The notes: generated by a model not told the origin, from the letters alone. Shown: positions 23,692 to 38,593, counted from the stretch's first letter. The stretch: 64,000 nt of DNA from Rathayibacter sp. Leaf185 (GCF_001423885.1 NZ_LMPP01000003.1:124001-188000); one strand, 5' to 3'. Program-made: numbers and translations.

Positions 23692-25680
23692 TCAGAGGAT
23701 GTCGGGATCGTCGAGACGCACGCGGAGCTTGGGGGCCGGGCGGAAGCGGCCGGGCGTGGTGGGCGGGCGGCGGCGACGGGTGGCGTTGCGGATGACCGCG
23801 GCCCGGAGGCGCGCGGCCACCTCTGCTCCGCGAGCGTAGTCGAAGCGCACGATCGCCCGGACGGAGCCGTCCTCGAGGCCGACCGGCCCGAGCACCTCGT
23901 GGCGGTCGATCGCGTCGAGCGTGTCGAGCGCCTCCTCGACCGCGTGGGCGTCGCCGCTGACGGTCGCGAGCCGCACGGCCGGCGGGAATCGCAGCGAGCG
24001 ACGCTCGACCAGCTCGCCGCGGAGGTACTCGGCCTGCCGCCAGGTCGCGAGCGCGGTCGCGAGGCGGCCGCCGACGCCGACCAGCAGCACGGGGGCTCCG
24101 GGGCGGGCGAGCGCGGCGGCGTTCGACCAGGTGCGGAGGGCGTCGTCGGCGACGCGCAGGCTCTCGCGCGCGAGCATCCGCTCGCCGTCGAGCAGGAGGA
24201 CGGCGTGGTAGCCGCCGTCGGCCCGGGGCTCGGCGCCCTTGGTGGCCACCACGAGTGCGGGCTCGTCCGGGAGCGTCAGCACGGGCCGCTGGCCGTCGGC
24301 GACGACGACCTTCACGCCGGGGAACGCCCGCCCGAGCTCCTCGGCCGTGCGCCCCGCGCCGAGGGTGACCAGTCGGAGCGACGTGGCCTCGCAGACAGTG
24401 CAGGTCCACTCCGCCGCGATCAGCCCGCACCAGCCGCAGCTCGGCCGCGCGCCGGCCGAGTGCACGCCGAGCGGGCCCTGGCAGCGGTTGCAGCGCGCCA
24501 CGGTGCGGCAGCGCGCGCACGCGACGACCGGGGCGTAGCCGGGGCGCGCGACCTGGACGAGCACCGGGCCGGAGTCGAGGCCGAGCCGCGCCTGCCGCCA
24601 CGCCGACGACGGGATCCGCGCGGCCGCGTCGTGCTCGTCGGCCGCGGACTGCTGAGCCGTCGGGACCACGTGCGGCCGCTTCGACGGCCGCGGTGCGACC
24701 TCGGCGGCGAAGCCGATCTCGACGAGCCGCTCGACGTCGACCGTCCGGGTGTTGCCGAGCAGCACCAGGCCGGCTCCGCTCTGCTCCTGGCGCACCAGGG
24801 CGACGTCGCGGGCGTGCGCGTACGGAGTGAGCGGCTCGGCGAACAGCGGATCTCCGTCGTCCCAGAGCGCGATCAGCCCGAGGGAGGAGGAGGGCGCGTA
24901 GACGACGGAGCGGTTGCCGACGATGACCCGGGGACCCGGCCGGAGGCAGCTGAGGAACGCGGTGTAGCGCGCGGCGCCCTTCTGCCGGGCATCGAGTCGC
25001 ACCACCGCCTGCGCAGGGACCGTCTCGGCGAGGGCCAGCTCGAGCTGCTCCTGATCGCGGTAGTCGGGCACGGCGAGGATCGCGTCGCGACCCGACGCCA
25101 GCGTGTCGCGGGCGAGCTCGGCGAGCGTGAGGGCCCAGCCGCCGACCCAGGCACCCGACTCGAGCCGTACCGGGGTCGGCACGGCGGCGACCGCCAGCCG
25201 GCCGCCGTCGCTCAGCGACGAGAAGGCGTCTGCCGGGTATCCGGAGACACCCCCCGCCTCGATCGGAGGCTGCTCCTGCGTCGGCTCGGCCGCGACGAAC
25301 GCGCGCTCGACCCGCACGTGCCGGCGCGGGACCGCGAGGCGCAGCACATCGCTCGCCCCACCGGAGGCGCGATCGGCCACCCTCCGCGCGAGCGCCCAGA
25401 CCTCGGGCGTCAGCACCGGCAGCGGAGACACGAGCTCCTCGATCTCACTCAGCGCGCCGACGTGCTCCGAGCCCTCGCCGACCTCGACGACGAAGGCGTC
25501 CGAGATCCGCCCGCCCGTCCGGAGTGGGACGCGCACCCTGACCCCCGGCCGCACCTCGGCCCGCATCGCCTCGGGGACGGCGTAGTCGAGCAGCCGATCG
25601 AGCTGGGGCAGGGGCGAGTCGAGCAGCACCCGCGCGACGGCGCCCGACGGAGGAGCCTCCGCAGGGTCGACGCCCGCCAC
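23692..25680 (-). CDS. priA: PriA-like primosomal protein N' (helicase motifs degenerate)
   Basis: A 662-residue relative of the replication-restart helicase PriA. The N-terminal DNA-binding domain (VLLDSPLPQLDRLLDYAVPE) and the zinc-binding cysteine pairs CARC, CNRC, CGWC and CTVC are clear. Where the Walker A GxTGSGKT should be, the sequence reads ALTLAELARDTLASGRDAIL, and the DEEH box is replaced by WDDGD. Loss of helicase motifs is known for actinobacterial PriA, so it probably acts as a non-helicase loader or scaffold; this is established for the family, not tested here. It lies 15 bp upstream of fmt. Confidence 0.9.
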   Translation of the reverse strand: MAGVDPAEAPPSGAVARVLLDSPLPQLDRLLDYAVPEAMRAEVRPGVRVRVPLRTGGRISDAFVVEVGEGSEHVGALSEIEELVSPLPVLTPEVWALARRVADRASGGASDVLRLAVPRRHVRVERAFVAAEPTQEQPPIEAGGVSGYPADAFSSLSDGGRLAVAAVPTPVRLESGAWVGGWALTLAELARDTLASGRDAILAVPDYRDQEQLELALAETVPAQAVVRLDARQKGAARYTAFLSCLRPGPRVIVGNRSVVYAPSSSLGLIALWDDGDPLFAEPLTPYAHARDVALVRQEQSGAGLVLLGNTRTVDVERLVEIGFAAEVAPRPSKRPHVVPTAQQSAADEHDAAARIPSSAWRQARLGLDSGPVLVQVARPGYAPVVACARCRTVARCNRCQGPLGVHSAGARPSCGWCGLIAAEWTCTVCEATSLRLVTLGAGRTAEELGRAFPGVKVVVADGQRPVLTLPDEPALVVATKGAEPRADGGYHAVLLLDGERMLARESLRVADDALRTWSNAAALARPGAPVLLVGVGGRLATALATWRQAEYLRGELVERRSLRFPPAVRLATVSGDAHAVEEALDTLDAIDRHEVLGPVGLEDGSVRAIVRFDYARGAEVAARLRAAVIRNATRRRRPPTTPGRFRPAPKLRVRLDDPDIL

Positions 25681-25691
25681 CGCCGCGCTCG

Positions 25692-26897
25692 CTACGACAG
25701 ACCCGCGGCGGAGCGGAGGTCGTCGACCCGGTCGAGACGCTCCCAGGTGAAGTCGGGCAGCTCGCGACCGAAGTGACCGTAGGCCGAGGTCTGGGAGTAG
25801 ATCGGGCGGAGGAGGTCGAGCGCGTGGATGATCGCGGCGGGGCGCAGATCGAAGACCGAGCGGATCGACTCGGTGATCAGCTCGTCCGACACGGTTCCGG
25901 TGCCGAAGGTCTCGACGTAGAGGCCGACGGGAGCCGCCTTGCCGATCGCGTAGGCGACCTGCACCTCCAGGCGCGAGGCGAGGCCTGCGGCGACCGCGTT
26001 CTTGGCGACCCAGCGCATGGCGTACGCCGCCGAGCGGTCGACCTTCGACGGGTCCTTGCCCGAGAAGGCGCCGCCGCCGTGGCGGGAGGCTCCGCCGTAG
26101 GTGTCGACGATGATCTTGCGGCCGGTGAGCCCGGCGTCGCCCTGCGGTCCGCCGATCTCGAAGCGGCCGGTCGGGTTGATGAGCAGGCGCACCGCGGAGG
26201 AGTCGAGGTCGACGGTCTCGAGGACGGGGCGGATCACGTGCGCCTCGACGTCGGCGTGGATCTGCTCGGTGCTCACGTGCTCGGCGTGCTGGGTCGAGAG
26301 GACGACCGTGTCGATGGACCGCGGGGTCGTTCCCTCGTAGCCGATGGTGACCTGGGTCTTGCCGTCGGGGCGGAGGTAGTCGAGCTCACCCGACTTGCGG
26401 ACGGCGGCGAGGCGCTCGGCCAGGCGGTGCGAGAGCCAGCTGGGCAGGGGCATGTACTGGGGGGTCTCGTCGGTCGCGAAGCCGAACATCAGACCCTGGT
26501 CGCCCGCACCCTGGCGGTCGAACGCATCGTCGTCGGCGGTGTCGGTGCGCACCTCGAGGGCGGTGTCGACTCCGGCGGCGATCTGGGGCGACTGCTGGCC
26601 GATCGACACCGAGACGCCGCACGAGCGCCCGTCGAAGCCCTTCTCGGAGGAGTCGTAGCCGATCTCGACGATCGTGTCGCGGACGATCGCGGGGATCTCG
26701 ACGTAGCCCGAGGTCGAGACCTCGCCGGCGACGTGCACGAGTCCGGTGGTCACCAGCGTCTCGACGGCGACCCTGCTGTGCGGGTCCTCGCGGAGCAGGG
26801 CGTCGAGGATGCGATCCGAGATCTGGTCGCAGATCTTGTCGGGGTGGCCCTCGGTCACGGACTCGGAGGTGAACAGGCGGAGGGGACCGGAGGTCAT
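25692..26897 (-). CDS. metK: S-adenosylmethionine synthetase
   Basis: A 401-residue enzyme making SAM from methionine and ATP. The start at ATG 26897 gives the family N-terminus [37 protein letters not shown] and [19 protein letters not shown] are complete. An in-frame GTG at 27008 would add a 37-residue repetitive tail (RPGTT units) and is less likely, though the ATG has no strong ribosome site. It lies 192 bp after coaBC and 11 bp before priA. Confidence 0.97.
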   Translation of the reverse strand: MTSGPLRLFTSESVTEGHPDKICDQISDRILDALLREDPHSRVAVETLVTTGLVHVAGEVSTSGYVEIPAIVRDTIVEIGYDSSEKGFDGRSCGVSVSIGQQSPQIAAGVDTALEVRTDTADDDAFDRQGAGDQGLMFGFATDETPQYMPLPSWLSHRLAERLAAVRKSGELDYLRPDGKTQVTIGYEGTTPRSIDTVVLSTQHAEHVSTEQIHADVEAHVIRPVLETVDLDSSAVRLLINPTGRFEIGGPQGDAGLTGRKIIVDTYGGASRHGGGAFSGKDPSKVDRSAAYAMRWVAKNAVAAGLASRLEVQVAYAIGKAAPVGLYVETFGTGTVSDELITESIRSVFDLRPAAIIHALDLLRPIYSQTSAYGHFGRELPDFTWERLDRVDDLRSAAGLS

Positions 26898-26914
26898 GGT
26901 GTCAGCGTCTCTCT

Positions 26915-26972
26915 TCGTGCCGGATCGTGTCGTGCCTGGTCGTGCCGTCGTGCCTGGTCTTCTCGTCGTGCC
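26915..26972. repeat. Five copies of a 7-bp motif upstream of metK
   Basis: TCGTGCC (GGCACGA on the gene strand) occurs at 26915, 26930, 26940, 26948 and 26966, with spacings of 15, 10, 8 and 18 bp. The stretch lies in the 192-bp gap between coaBC and metK. No SAM riboswitch is recognisable. It could be protein-binding DNA or simple duplication. Confidence 0.5.
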
Positions 26973-27089
26973 CGATCGTCTCGCGGCTCCCGGGAGCGGA
27001 GTCGTCACGCGCGGATGCGCGAGGACAGGGCGGCTCGGAGCGCCGACGACGCGCTGCGGGACCGACCCGTCGGACGAGCGGGGCGTCGG

Positions 27090-28316
27090 TCAGCGCGCGA
27101 CCACGTCGAGGACGCGATCGGCGACCGACGACTTGGTGCCGGAAGCCTCGATCACTATATCTCCGGCCCGATCGAGGACCACGACGGCGTTGCTGTCGCT
27201 CTGGAAGCCCTCGGTCCAGCCCACCCTGTTGAGGACGAGCAGATCGCAGCCCTTGCGCGCGATCTTGGCGCGGCCCAGCTCGAGCATCGCCTCGCGGTCG
27301 GGCTCGGTCTCGGCGGCGAAGCCCACGATGAGCTGGCCGTCGGTCTTAGCGGCCGAGATCTCGGCCAGGATGTCGGGGTTCTTGATCAGCTCGAGGACCA
27401 GGCGGTCGCCCTGCTGCTCCTTCTTGATCTTCGACTCGGCAACGCTCGCGGGCCGGTAGTCGGCGACCGCGGCGGCCATGACGACGATGTCGGCGTCCGG
27501 CACCGCGGCGAGGACCGCCTCCCGCAGCTCGAGGGCCGTGCCGACGGTGCTCACCTCGACGCCGCTCGGCGCCTCGATGTCGAGGTTCGCGGCGATGACG
27601 CGCACCTGGGCACCCCGCGCCGCAGCGGCCGCAGCGAGCGCGACGCCCTGCCTGCCGCTGGAGCGGTTGCCGACGAAGCGGACCGGATCGAGCGGCTCGC
27701 GGGTGCCCCCCGCGGTGACGAGGACGCGGAGCCCCTCGAGGTCGCGGCGGGCACCGGTCGATCGGGCGTGCACCGCGAGGGCCTCGGCGACGATCGTCGC
27801 GGGCTCCTCCATGCGGCCCGCGCCGGAGTCGGTGCCGGTGAGCTGGCCGACGGCCGGGCCGACGACGTGCACTCCCCGGGAGCGGAGGGTCGCCACGTTG
27901 GCGACGGTCGCAGCATTGGCCCACATCTCGGTGTGCATCGCGGGCGCGACGACGAGAGGAGCCGTGGAGGCGAGCACGGTGTTGCCGAGCAGGTCGTCGG
28001 CGAGGCCGGTCGCGAGCTTGGCGAGCGTGTGCGCGGTCGCCGGAGCGATCACGATCAGGTCGGCCGCCTGGCCGATCGCGACGTGGCGGACCTCGGCGAC
28101 ACCCTCGTAGAGCTCGGTGTGCACGGCGTTGCGGGAGATCGCCTCGAGGGTGGGCTTCCCCACGAAGCGCAGGGCGGCCTCGGTGGCCACGACGTGGACG
28201 TCGTGACCCTCGAGGACCAGCGCGCGCACGACTCCGACGGCCTTGTAGGCGGCGATGCCGCCGGTGATCCCGACGACGACGTTCAGCCGCCGCACGGCCT
28301 TCCGCGAGGTGCGCAC
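27090..28316 (-). CDS. coaBC: Bifunctional CoaBC (PPC decarboxylase / PPC synthetase)
   Basis: A 408-residue flavoenzyme for two steps of coenzyme A synthesis. The CoaC half has VVGITGGIAAYKAV, the active-site His in VRHVAIG and the PAMHTEMW clamp. The CoaB half has VTAGGTREPLDPVRFVGNRSSG and the catalytic AAAVADYRP / KIKK region. The start is GTG 28316, 9 bp after rpoZ. It lies in the order gmk, rpoZ, coaBC, metK, priA, fmt that is standard in actinobacteria. Confidence 0.97.
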   Translation of the reverse strand: MRTSRKAVRRLNVVVGITGGIAAYKAVGVVRALVLEGHDVHVVATEAALRFVGKPTLEAISRNAVHTELYEGVAEVRHVAIGQAADLIVIAPATAHTLAKLATGLADDLLGNTVLASTAPLVVAPAMHTEMWANAATVANVATLRSRGVHVVGPAVGQLTGTDSGAGRMEEPATIVAEALAVHARSTGARRDLEGLRVLVTAGGTREPLDPVRFVGNRSSGRQGVALAAAAAARGAQVRVIAANLDIEAPSGVEVSTVGTALELREAVLAAVPDADIVVMAAAVADYRPASVAESKIKKEQQGDRLVLELIKNPDILAEISAAKTDGQLIVGFAAETEPDREAMLELGRAKIARKGCDLLVLNRVGWTEGFQSDSNAVVVLDRAGDIVIEASGTKSSVADRVLDVVAR

Positions 28317-28325
28317 CCGGCCGTG

Positions 28326-28580
28326 CTACTCGGCCAGCGGGGTGGCGACGAGCTTGTCCTCGTTGATCTCGTGGAGGGCGACCGAGAGCGGCTTGTCGTC
28401 GATGGTCGAGTCGACCAGCGGGCCGACGTTGTCGAACAGGCTGCCCTCGTGGAGGTCGGCGTAGTAGTCGTTGATCTGGCGCGCGCGCTTGGAGGCGAAG
28501 ATCACGAGCGCGTACTTCGAGTCGACCTTCGAGAGCAGCTCGTCGATGGGCGGGTCGATGATGCCGAGGTTGTTGGCCAT
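28326..28580 (-). CDS. rpoZ: RNA polymerase omega subunit
   Basis: An 84-residue omega subunit that aids assembly of the beta' subunit. [34 protein letters not shown] is the diagnostic N-terminal region. GGAGAC lies upstream of the ATG. A 159-bp gap separates it from gmk and may hold a promoter. It is followed directly by coaBC. Confidence 0.96.
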   Translation of the reverse strand: MANNLGIIDPPIDELLSKVDSKYALVIFASKRARQINDYYADLHEGSLFDNVGPLVDSTIDDKPLSVALHEINEDKLVATPLAE

Positions 28581-28739
28581 GGTGTCTCCTTGTTGGGCTT
28601 GTCAGCGCTGTTCGCATGAGCACTGCCTGGCGCCTGAGCGCCGATCTGCGGCTCCGGGGCGGCACGACGAGCGGTGCCTGGGGGCGTGAACCCTGCGGCG
28701 GCCGGGGCGTCGGCCCGGAGGTGGTCGGTGGCCCCGGTC

Positions 28740-29738
28740 TCAGCGACCCGTGTCGGCGGGTGCGCCGTCGGCACGAGGCGACATCAATTCTACGACCTCG
28801 CGGGCCGCTTCGGGCACGGTGCTGTTCACCACGGCGAAATCGAACTCGTCCTGCGCCGCGAGCTCGACGCGTGCGGTGGCGAGCCGGCGCTCCTGCTCCT
28901 CGGCACTCTCGGTGCCCCGGCCGACGAGACGGCGCACCAATTCGTCCCAGCTGGGCGGCAGGAGGAAGACGAGCCGGGCGTCAGGCATCCGCTCGCGGAC
29001 CTGCCGCGCGCCCTGGATGTCGATCTCGAGCATCACCTGGCGGCCCTGGGCGAGTGCCGAGTCGATCGGGCCCCGCGGCGTGCCGTAGCGGTAGGCGTTG
29101 TGCACGGTGGCGTACTCGAGGAACTCCCCCGCCTCGACCATCCGGTCGAACGCGGCGTCGTCGACGAAGTAGTAGCTCACCCCGTCGACCTCGCCGGGAC
29201 GCGGCGAACGGGTGGTGGCCGACACCGAGAGCAGCACGTCGGGGTAGTTCTCGCGGATGTAGGTCGAGACGGTGCCCTTGCCGACCGCGGTCGGGCCCGC
29301 GAGCACGACGAGGCGGTTGCGCTCGGTGCGGCGCTGGCGCGACTCCCGCTGCTCGAGGAACCCGTGCAGGCCCTCGACCTGGCGACGGCCCAGCCCGCCG
29401 AGCCGCTTCGACGGCGCGATCTGCAGCTGCTCCATCACGCGCGGGGTCTTGACCACTCCGAGCGCGGGCACGGAGCGCAGCAGCTCGCTGACGCGCATCC
29501 GCCCTTCGACACCGGTCGGGTCGGCCTGGGCCGCAGCGAGCACCGCGGTGGCGGCGCGGGTCCCGGTGGCGACGTCCTTCTTGACCTCGGCGCGGGCGCG
29601 GCGCGCGGCGATCGCAGCGGCCGAGGCGGCCCGGCGGTCGACCTCGGGCGGACTCGGGCGGCGTCCGGCGGGCGCAGTGCCGGATGCCTCGACGCTCGGC
29701 GCGTCGACGCTCTGGGGGCTGGCGGTTTCAGCGGACAA
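28740..29738 (-). CDS. gmk: mIHF-guanylate kinase fusion protein
   Basis: A 332-residue fusion. Residues ~33-132 match actinobacterial integration host factor mIHF (AARRARAEVKKDV, GRMRVSELLRSVPALG, MEQLQIAPSKRLGGLGRRQ). Residues ~140-332 are guanylate kinase, with P-loop GPTAVGKGT (148-156), TTRSPRPGEVDGVSYYFV and EIDIQGARQVRE. It would bind DNA and convert GMP to GDP. In mycobacteria mihF and gmk are adjacent separate genes; here no stop lies between them. The TTG 29738 start has a good AGGAGA site and overlaps pyrF by 11 bp. A longer frame back to 29810 is less likely. Confidence 0.9.
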   Translation of the reverse strand: MSAETASPQSVDAPSVEASGTAPAGRRPSPPEVDRRAASAAAIAARRARAEVKKDVATGTRAATAVLAAAQADPTGVEGRMRVSELLRSVPALGVVKTPRVMEQLQIAPSKRLGGLGRRQVEGLHGFLEQRESRQRRTERNRLVVLAGPTAVGKGTVSTYIRENYPDVLLSVSATTRSPRPGEVDGVSYYFVDDAAFDRMVEAGEFLEYATVHNAYRYGTPRGPIDSALAQGRQVMLEIDIQGARQVRERMPDARLVFLLPPSWDELVRRLVGRGTESAEEQERRLATARVELAAQDEFDFAVVNSTVPEAAREVVELMSPRADGAPADTGR

Positions 29739-30599
29739 GGGTCTCCTGGATGTGTGTGGCGCGTCGGTCGATCTCGGCGGCGATCCCCTGGGGGCCCGCT
29801 CCGAGGACACTGCGCGACTCGCTCACGATCGTCGCCGCGACCAGCTCGCCGAACAGCCGCGACGCGTCCGCGACCGCCGCGCCCTGGTGGCCGAAGCCGG
29901 GCGCCAGCACCGGGAGTGCGGGCCGCAGGAGCGAGGCGGTGTCGATGCCGTAGTCGCCGAGGGCGACCGTGGCCCCGAGCACGACGCCGATCGAGCCGAT
30001 CGGCGAGCGCGTGTGTCCCTCGTTCCAGGATGCCACGTCGGCCAGTACCGCGCTGGCCAGGGCGGATCCCCTTCGGGGGCCGTCCTGGACGATCGCGCGC
30101 TGGATCGGCGCCGCCTCCGCGTTGGAGGTCGCGGCGAGGACGAACACGCCCTTGCCCGTCTCCTCGGCCAGCGCGAGCATCCCGTCGAGCGAGCCGAGCC
30201 CCTGGTAGGCCGCCGCCGTCATGGCATCGGCCTCGAGCGGCGAGCCCGGCCGGAGCCACGCCTCGGCATAGGCCGTGACGCTCGTGCCGATGTCGCCGCG
30301 CTTGACGTCGGCGATGACCAGGAGGCCCGCCGCCCGCGCATCGGCGAGCACCCGTTCGAGCGCACGGTAGCCGGCCGACCCGTGGCGCTCGAAGAACGCC
30401 ACCTGCGGCTTGACGATGCCCGCGCGGCCGGCCGCCGCCTCCACGACGGCGCGGCCGAAGCTCTCGAGGCCGGGCGCGTCGTCGGAGAGGCCCCACGCGT
30501 CGAGCAGGAACGCGTGCGGATCGATCCCCACGCAGAGCTGCCCGTGCGCGGCGAACGCCCGCTCGAGCCGAGCCCCGAAGGAGACCGCTCCGGACGAGG

Positions 30600-30603
<4 letters not shown>
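29728..30603 (-). CDS. pyrF: Orotidine 5'-phosphate decarboxylase (PyrF type 2)
   Basis: A 291-residue enzyme that decarboxylates OMP to UMP. The length and the catalytic motif [13 protein letters not shown] mark the longer type-2 family seen in actinobacteria. [14 protein letters not shown] and APGFGHQGA supply the phosphate and substrate contacts. It overlaps carB by 4 bp (GTGA) and gmk by 11 bp, closing the pyrimidine operon. Confidence 0.95.
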
Positions 30604-33889
<3,286 letters not shown>

Positions 33890-33890
<1 letters not shown>

Positions 33891-35095
33891 CAGTTCTGGT
33901 CTCCGGAGTCGATAGCGGTGGTGGAAGCGGGGACGGCGCCGCCCTGCTCGGCCGTGCGCTGCACGACCATGGCGCGGAAGCGGTCGAAGAGGTAGTTGGA
34001 GTCGTGCGGGCCGGCCGCCGCCTCCGGGTGGTACTGGACCGAGAAGGCGGGGATGTCGAGGCAGCGCAGGCCCTCGACGACCGAGTCGTTGAGGCTGTAG
34101 TGGCTGACCTCGACGCGGCCGAAGCCCTCCGGCGAGTCGAGCTCGCCCTCGATGGGCGCGTCGACCGCGAAGCCGTGGTTCTGCGCCGTGATCTCGACGC
34201 GACCGGTGAGCTTGTCGAGCACCGGCTGGTTGATCCCGCGGTGGCCGAACGGCAGCTTGTACGTGCCGAAGCCGAGCGCGCGGCCGAGCAGCTGGTTGCC
34301 GAAGCAGATCCCGAAGAACGGCAGGTCGGCGCGCAGCGTGGTGCGCAGCAGCTCGACGTGGCGGTCGGACGCCTCCGGGTCGCCGGGGCCGTTCGAGAAG
34401 AACAGCGCGGAGGGGTCGAGCTCGAGCACCTGCTCGGCCGTCACCGACTCGGGCAGCACGTGCACGTCGAAGCCGCGCTCCGAGAGGTAGTTGACGGTCG
34501 AGGTCTTGACGCCCAGGTCGATGACGGCGACGGAGCCCACCCGCTCGCCCTGTGCGGGCACGGTGTACTGCTCATCGGTCGAGACCGCGGAGGAGAGGTT
34601 CTGCCCCTCCATCTGCGCACCGCCGAGCACCAGGGCGAGCTGCTCGTCGGCCGGCAGGGCGAGGTCGTCCCCCGAGAAGACACCGGAGCGCATCGAGCCG
34701 GCCGAGCGGATGTGGCGGGTGATCGCCCGGGTGTCGACACCCGAGATGCCCACGATGCCGTCGGACTCGAGGTCGTCGTCGAGTGAGCGCTGCGCGCGGA
34801 AGTTGGAGACCACGCGCGAGGGGTCGCGGACCACGTAGCCGGCGACCCAGATGCGGCGCGACTCCCTGTCGTCGTCGTTGGTCCCGGTGTTGCCGATGTG
34901 CGGGGCGGTCTGCACGACGATCTGCCCGGCGTAGGACGGGTCGGTGAGCGTCTCCTGGTACCCGGTCATGCCGGTCGCGAAGACGATCTCACCGAGCGTG
35001 CGGCCGCGCGCGCCGTAGGCCTGACCCGAGAATCGTCGCCCGTCCTCGAGGACGAGGACGGCGGTGGGTTCGGTGCTGAGGCGTGTGGTTGGCAC
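33890..35095 (-). CDS. carA: Carbamoyl-phosphate synthase small (glutaminase) subunit
   Basis: A 401-residue subunit that takes ammonia from glutamine and passes it to CarB. The class-I glutaminase triad is visible: Cys in [14 protein letters not shown], and His-Glu in [14 protein letters not shown]. The N-terminal CarA domain ([19 protein letters not shown]) is complete. It starts 3 bp after the PH-like membrane gene and overlaps carB by 1 bp. Confidence 0.98.
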
Positions 35096-35098
35096 GGA

Positions 35099-35647
35099 CT
35101 AGGAGCCCTTCTGGGTCGGTGTGGCGTCGCCGTCGGCGACAGGGGAACGGGGGGTCTCGGGGCCGGCGAGCCGGCGGATCTCGGCGACGAGGTGCGCGCG
35201 CAGACTCGGCTCGGCGACGCGGAGGTAGCTGTCGACCGTCTCGTCGCCGCGGGGCGACCAGGAGACGACGAGCAGCCCGCCCTCCTCGACCGCGCGGTCG
35301 ATCACGTAGCTGCCCTCGCCGGCACCGCGGAGCAGCGCGGCCGGGATGACCGTCTCGCGCTCGCCGACGGGGGCGATCACGACTCCGCGCTCGTGCAGGC
35401 GCAGCGTCGAGCGCCCGCGGAAGCCGAGGCCGGGCAGGACGACGCGCTCGAGGGGCTGCTCGAAGCGGGTGGTGGCCACATAGGGCAGCTCGACCGCCTC
35501 GACCTCGGCGCCGAGCGTCGAGGAGGGCACGGCCTCGGGTGCGAGGGACGCCGAGCGTCGTCGGCGCGCGCGCCACGACAGGATCATGCCGCCGAAGACC
35601 AGCAGGAGGAGGACGACGAAGGCGATCGTGACGACTGTCCTATCCAC
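35099..35647 (-). CDS. Membrane-anchored PH-like domain protein in the pyr operon
   Basis: A 182-residue protein with one N-terminal membrane helix (residues ~5-24, TVVTIAFVVLLLLVFGGMI), a basic RARRRR stop-transfer, and a soluble beta-rich domain resembling the bacterial PH-like family. The start GTG 35647 overlaps pyrC by 8 bp. Position between pyrC and carA is conserved in actinobacteria. Function is unknown; co-transcription with pyrimidine genes is inferred from spacing. Confidence 0.7.
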   Translation of the reverse strand: MDRTVVTIAFVVLLLLVFGGMILSWRARRRRSASLAPEAVPSSTLGAEVEAVELPYVATTRFEQPLERVVLPGLGFRGRSTLRLHERGVVIAPVGERETVIPAALLRGAGEGSYVIDRAVEEGGLLVVSWSPRGDETVDSYLRVAEPSLRAHLVAEIRRLAGPETPRSPVADGDATPTQKGS

Positions 35648-37000
35648 GAGCGGACCTCGCCGCCTCGGCGACCGTCGACGCGTCGACCAGTCCGCCGTCG
35701 AGGACGGTGGGGACGCCGCGGTGCAGGGTCGCGACGACGCGTCCCGGGAGCTCGCGGCCGAGGTAGGGCGAGTTGACGCTGCGGCCGCGGAGGTCCTCGG
35801 TCGAGAAGCGGCGGCGCACCTCCGGGTCGTAGAGCACCACGTTCGCGGGGGCGCCGACCGAGAGGCCGCGGTCGTAGCCGTCGAGTCGGCCGATGCGGGC
35901 GGGCGCGGAGGAGAGCACGCGGGCGACATCCGGCCACGACAGCCTGCCGTCGTCGACGACCGCGGCGTGCACGACGCTCAGCGCACTCTCGAGGCCGACC
36001 ATCCCGAAGGCGGCAGCATCCCACTCGCAGTCCTTCGCCTCGACCGGGTGCGGGGCGTGGTCGGTCGCGACGATGTCGATCGTGCCGTCGGCGAGGGCCT
36101 CGCGCAGGGCGAGCACGTCCTCGTCTCGGCGCAGCGGCGGGTTGACCTTGAAGCGGGCGTCGTACGCGGCTCCGTCGTGCCCTCGGCCGGCAACCAGCTG
36201 CTCGCTGAGCAGGAGGTGGTGCGGCGTGACCTCGGCGGTCACGTCGATCCCCCGGGCCTTCGCCCAGCGGATCACGTCGACCGAGCCGGCCGTCGAGACG
36301 TGGCAGACGTGCAGGCGCGAGCCGACGTGCTCGGCGAGGAGCACATCGCGGGCGATGATCGCCTCCTCGGCCACGGCGGGCCAGCCCTGCAGGCCGAGCG
36401 CGCTCGAGACGGCGCCCTCGTTCATCTGCGCGCCGACGGTGAGGCGCGGCTCCTGCGCGTGCTGGGCGACGACTCCGTCGAACGCCTTCACGTACTCGAG
36501 CGCGCGGCGCATCAGCAGCGCGTCGGACACGCACTTGCCGTCGTCCGAGAAGACGCGGACGGCGGCGCGGCTGCGGGCCATCGCGCCGAGCTCGGCGAGC
36601 GACTCCCCCGCGAGGCCGACGGTGACGGCGCCGATCGGCCGGACGGTGGCGTAGCCCGCGTCCTCACCCAGGCTCTGGACCTGCTCGACCACGCCGGCCG
36701 TGTCCTGCACCGGTGAGGTGTTGGCCATCGCGAAGACAGCGGTGAACCCTCCGGCCGCGGCGGCACGCGTCCCGGTCAGCACGGTCTCGCTCTGCTCGAA
36801 ACCGGGCTCGCGGAGGTGGGTGTGCAGGTCGACGAGACCGGGCAGCGCGAGCAGGCCGTCGGCGTCGATCACGCGGGCGCCGCTCGAGTCGAGGTCGGTG
36901 CCGATCTCAACGATCACGCCGCCGTCGATCAGGACGTCGGCCGTGGACTGGTCGGCGAGCGTCGCTCCCGAGATCAGGGTTCGGTTCGCGCCGTGGCTCA

Positions 37001-37001
<1 letters not shown>
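35640..37001 (-). CDS. pyrC: Dihydroorotase
   Basis: A 453-residue class-I zinc amidohydrolase that cyclises carbamoyl aspartate to dihydroorotate. It shows LVDLHTHLREPGFE, with metal-binding HxH, and the DIVATDHAPHPVEAK motif with the catalytic Asp. The chosen ATG 37001 is embedded in TGATG with the pyrB stop, so the two are coupled. A much longer upstream frame is the pyrB shadow. Confidence 0.97.
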
Positions 37002-38544
<1,543 letters not shown>

Positions 38545-38564
38545 TTAAAGGAAAAGCCTCGACG

Positions 38565-38570
38565 AGTATA
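38565..38570 (-). promoter_or_regulatory. Possible -10 box of the pyr operon
   Basis: On the minus strand TATACT lies 54 bases upstream of the pyrR GTG. It is AT-rich in a very GC-rich setting, as is the leader just after it. The -35 region is poor, so confidence is low. Confidence 0.35.
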
Positions 38571-38593
38571 GGACTGCCCCTCCGCCTCCGTCG

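Noticed and set aside
26898-27089. SAM riboswitch upstream of metK
   Set aside because: I could not recognise conserved core elements or pseudoknot of any SAM riboswitch class; the gap is dominated by short direct repeats.
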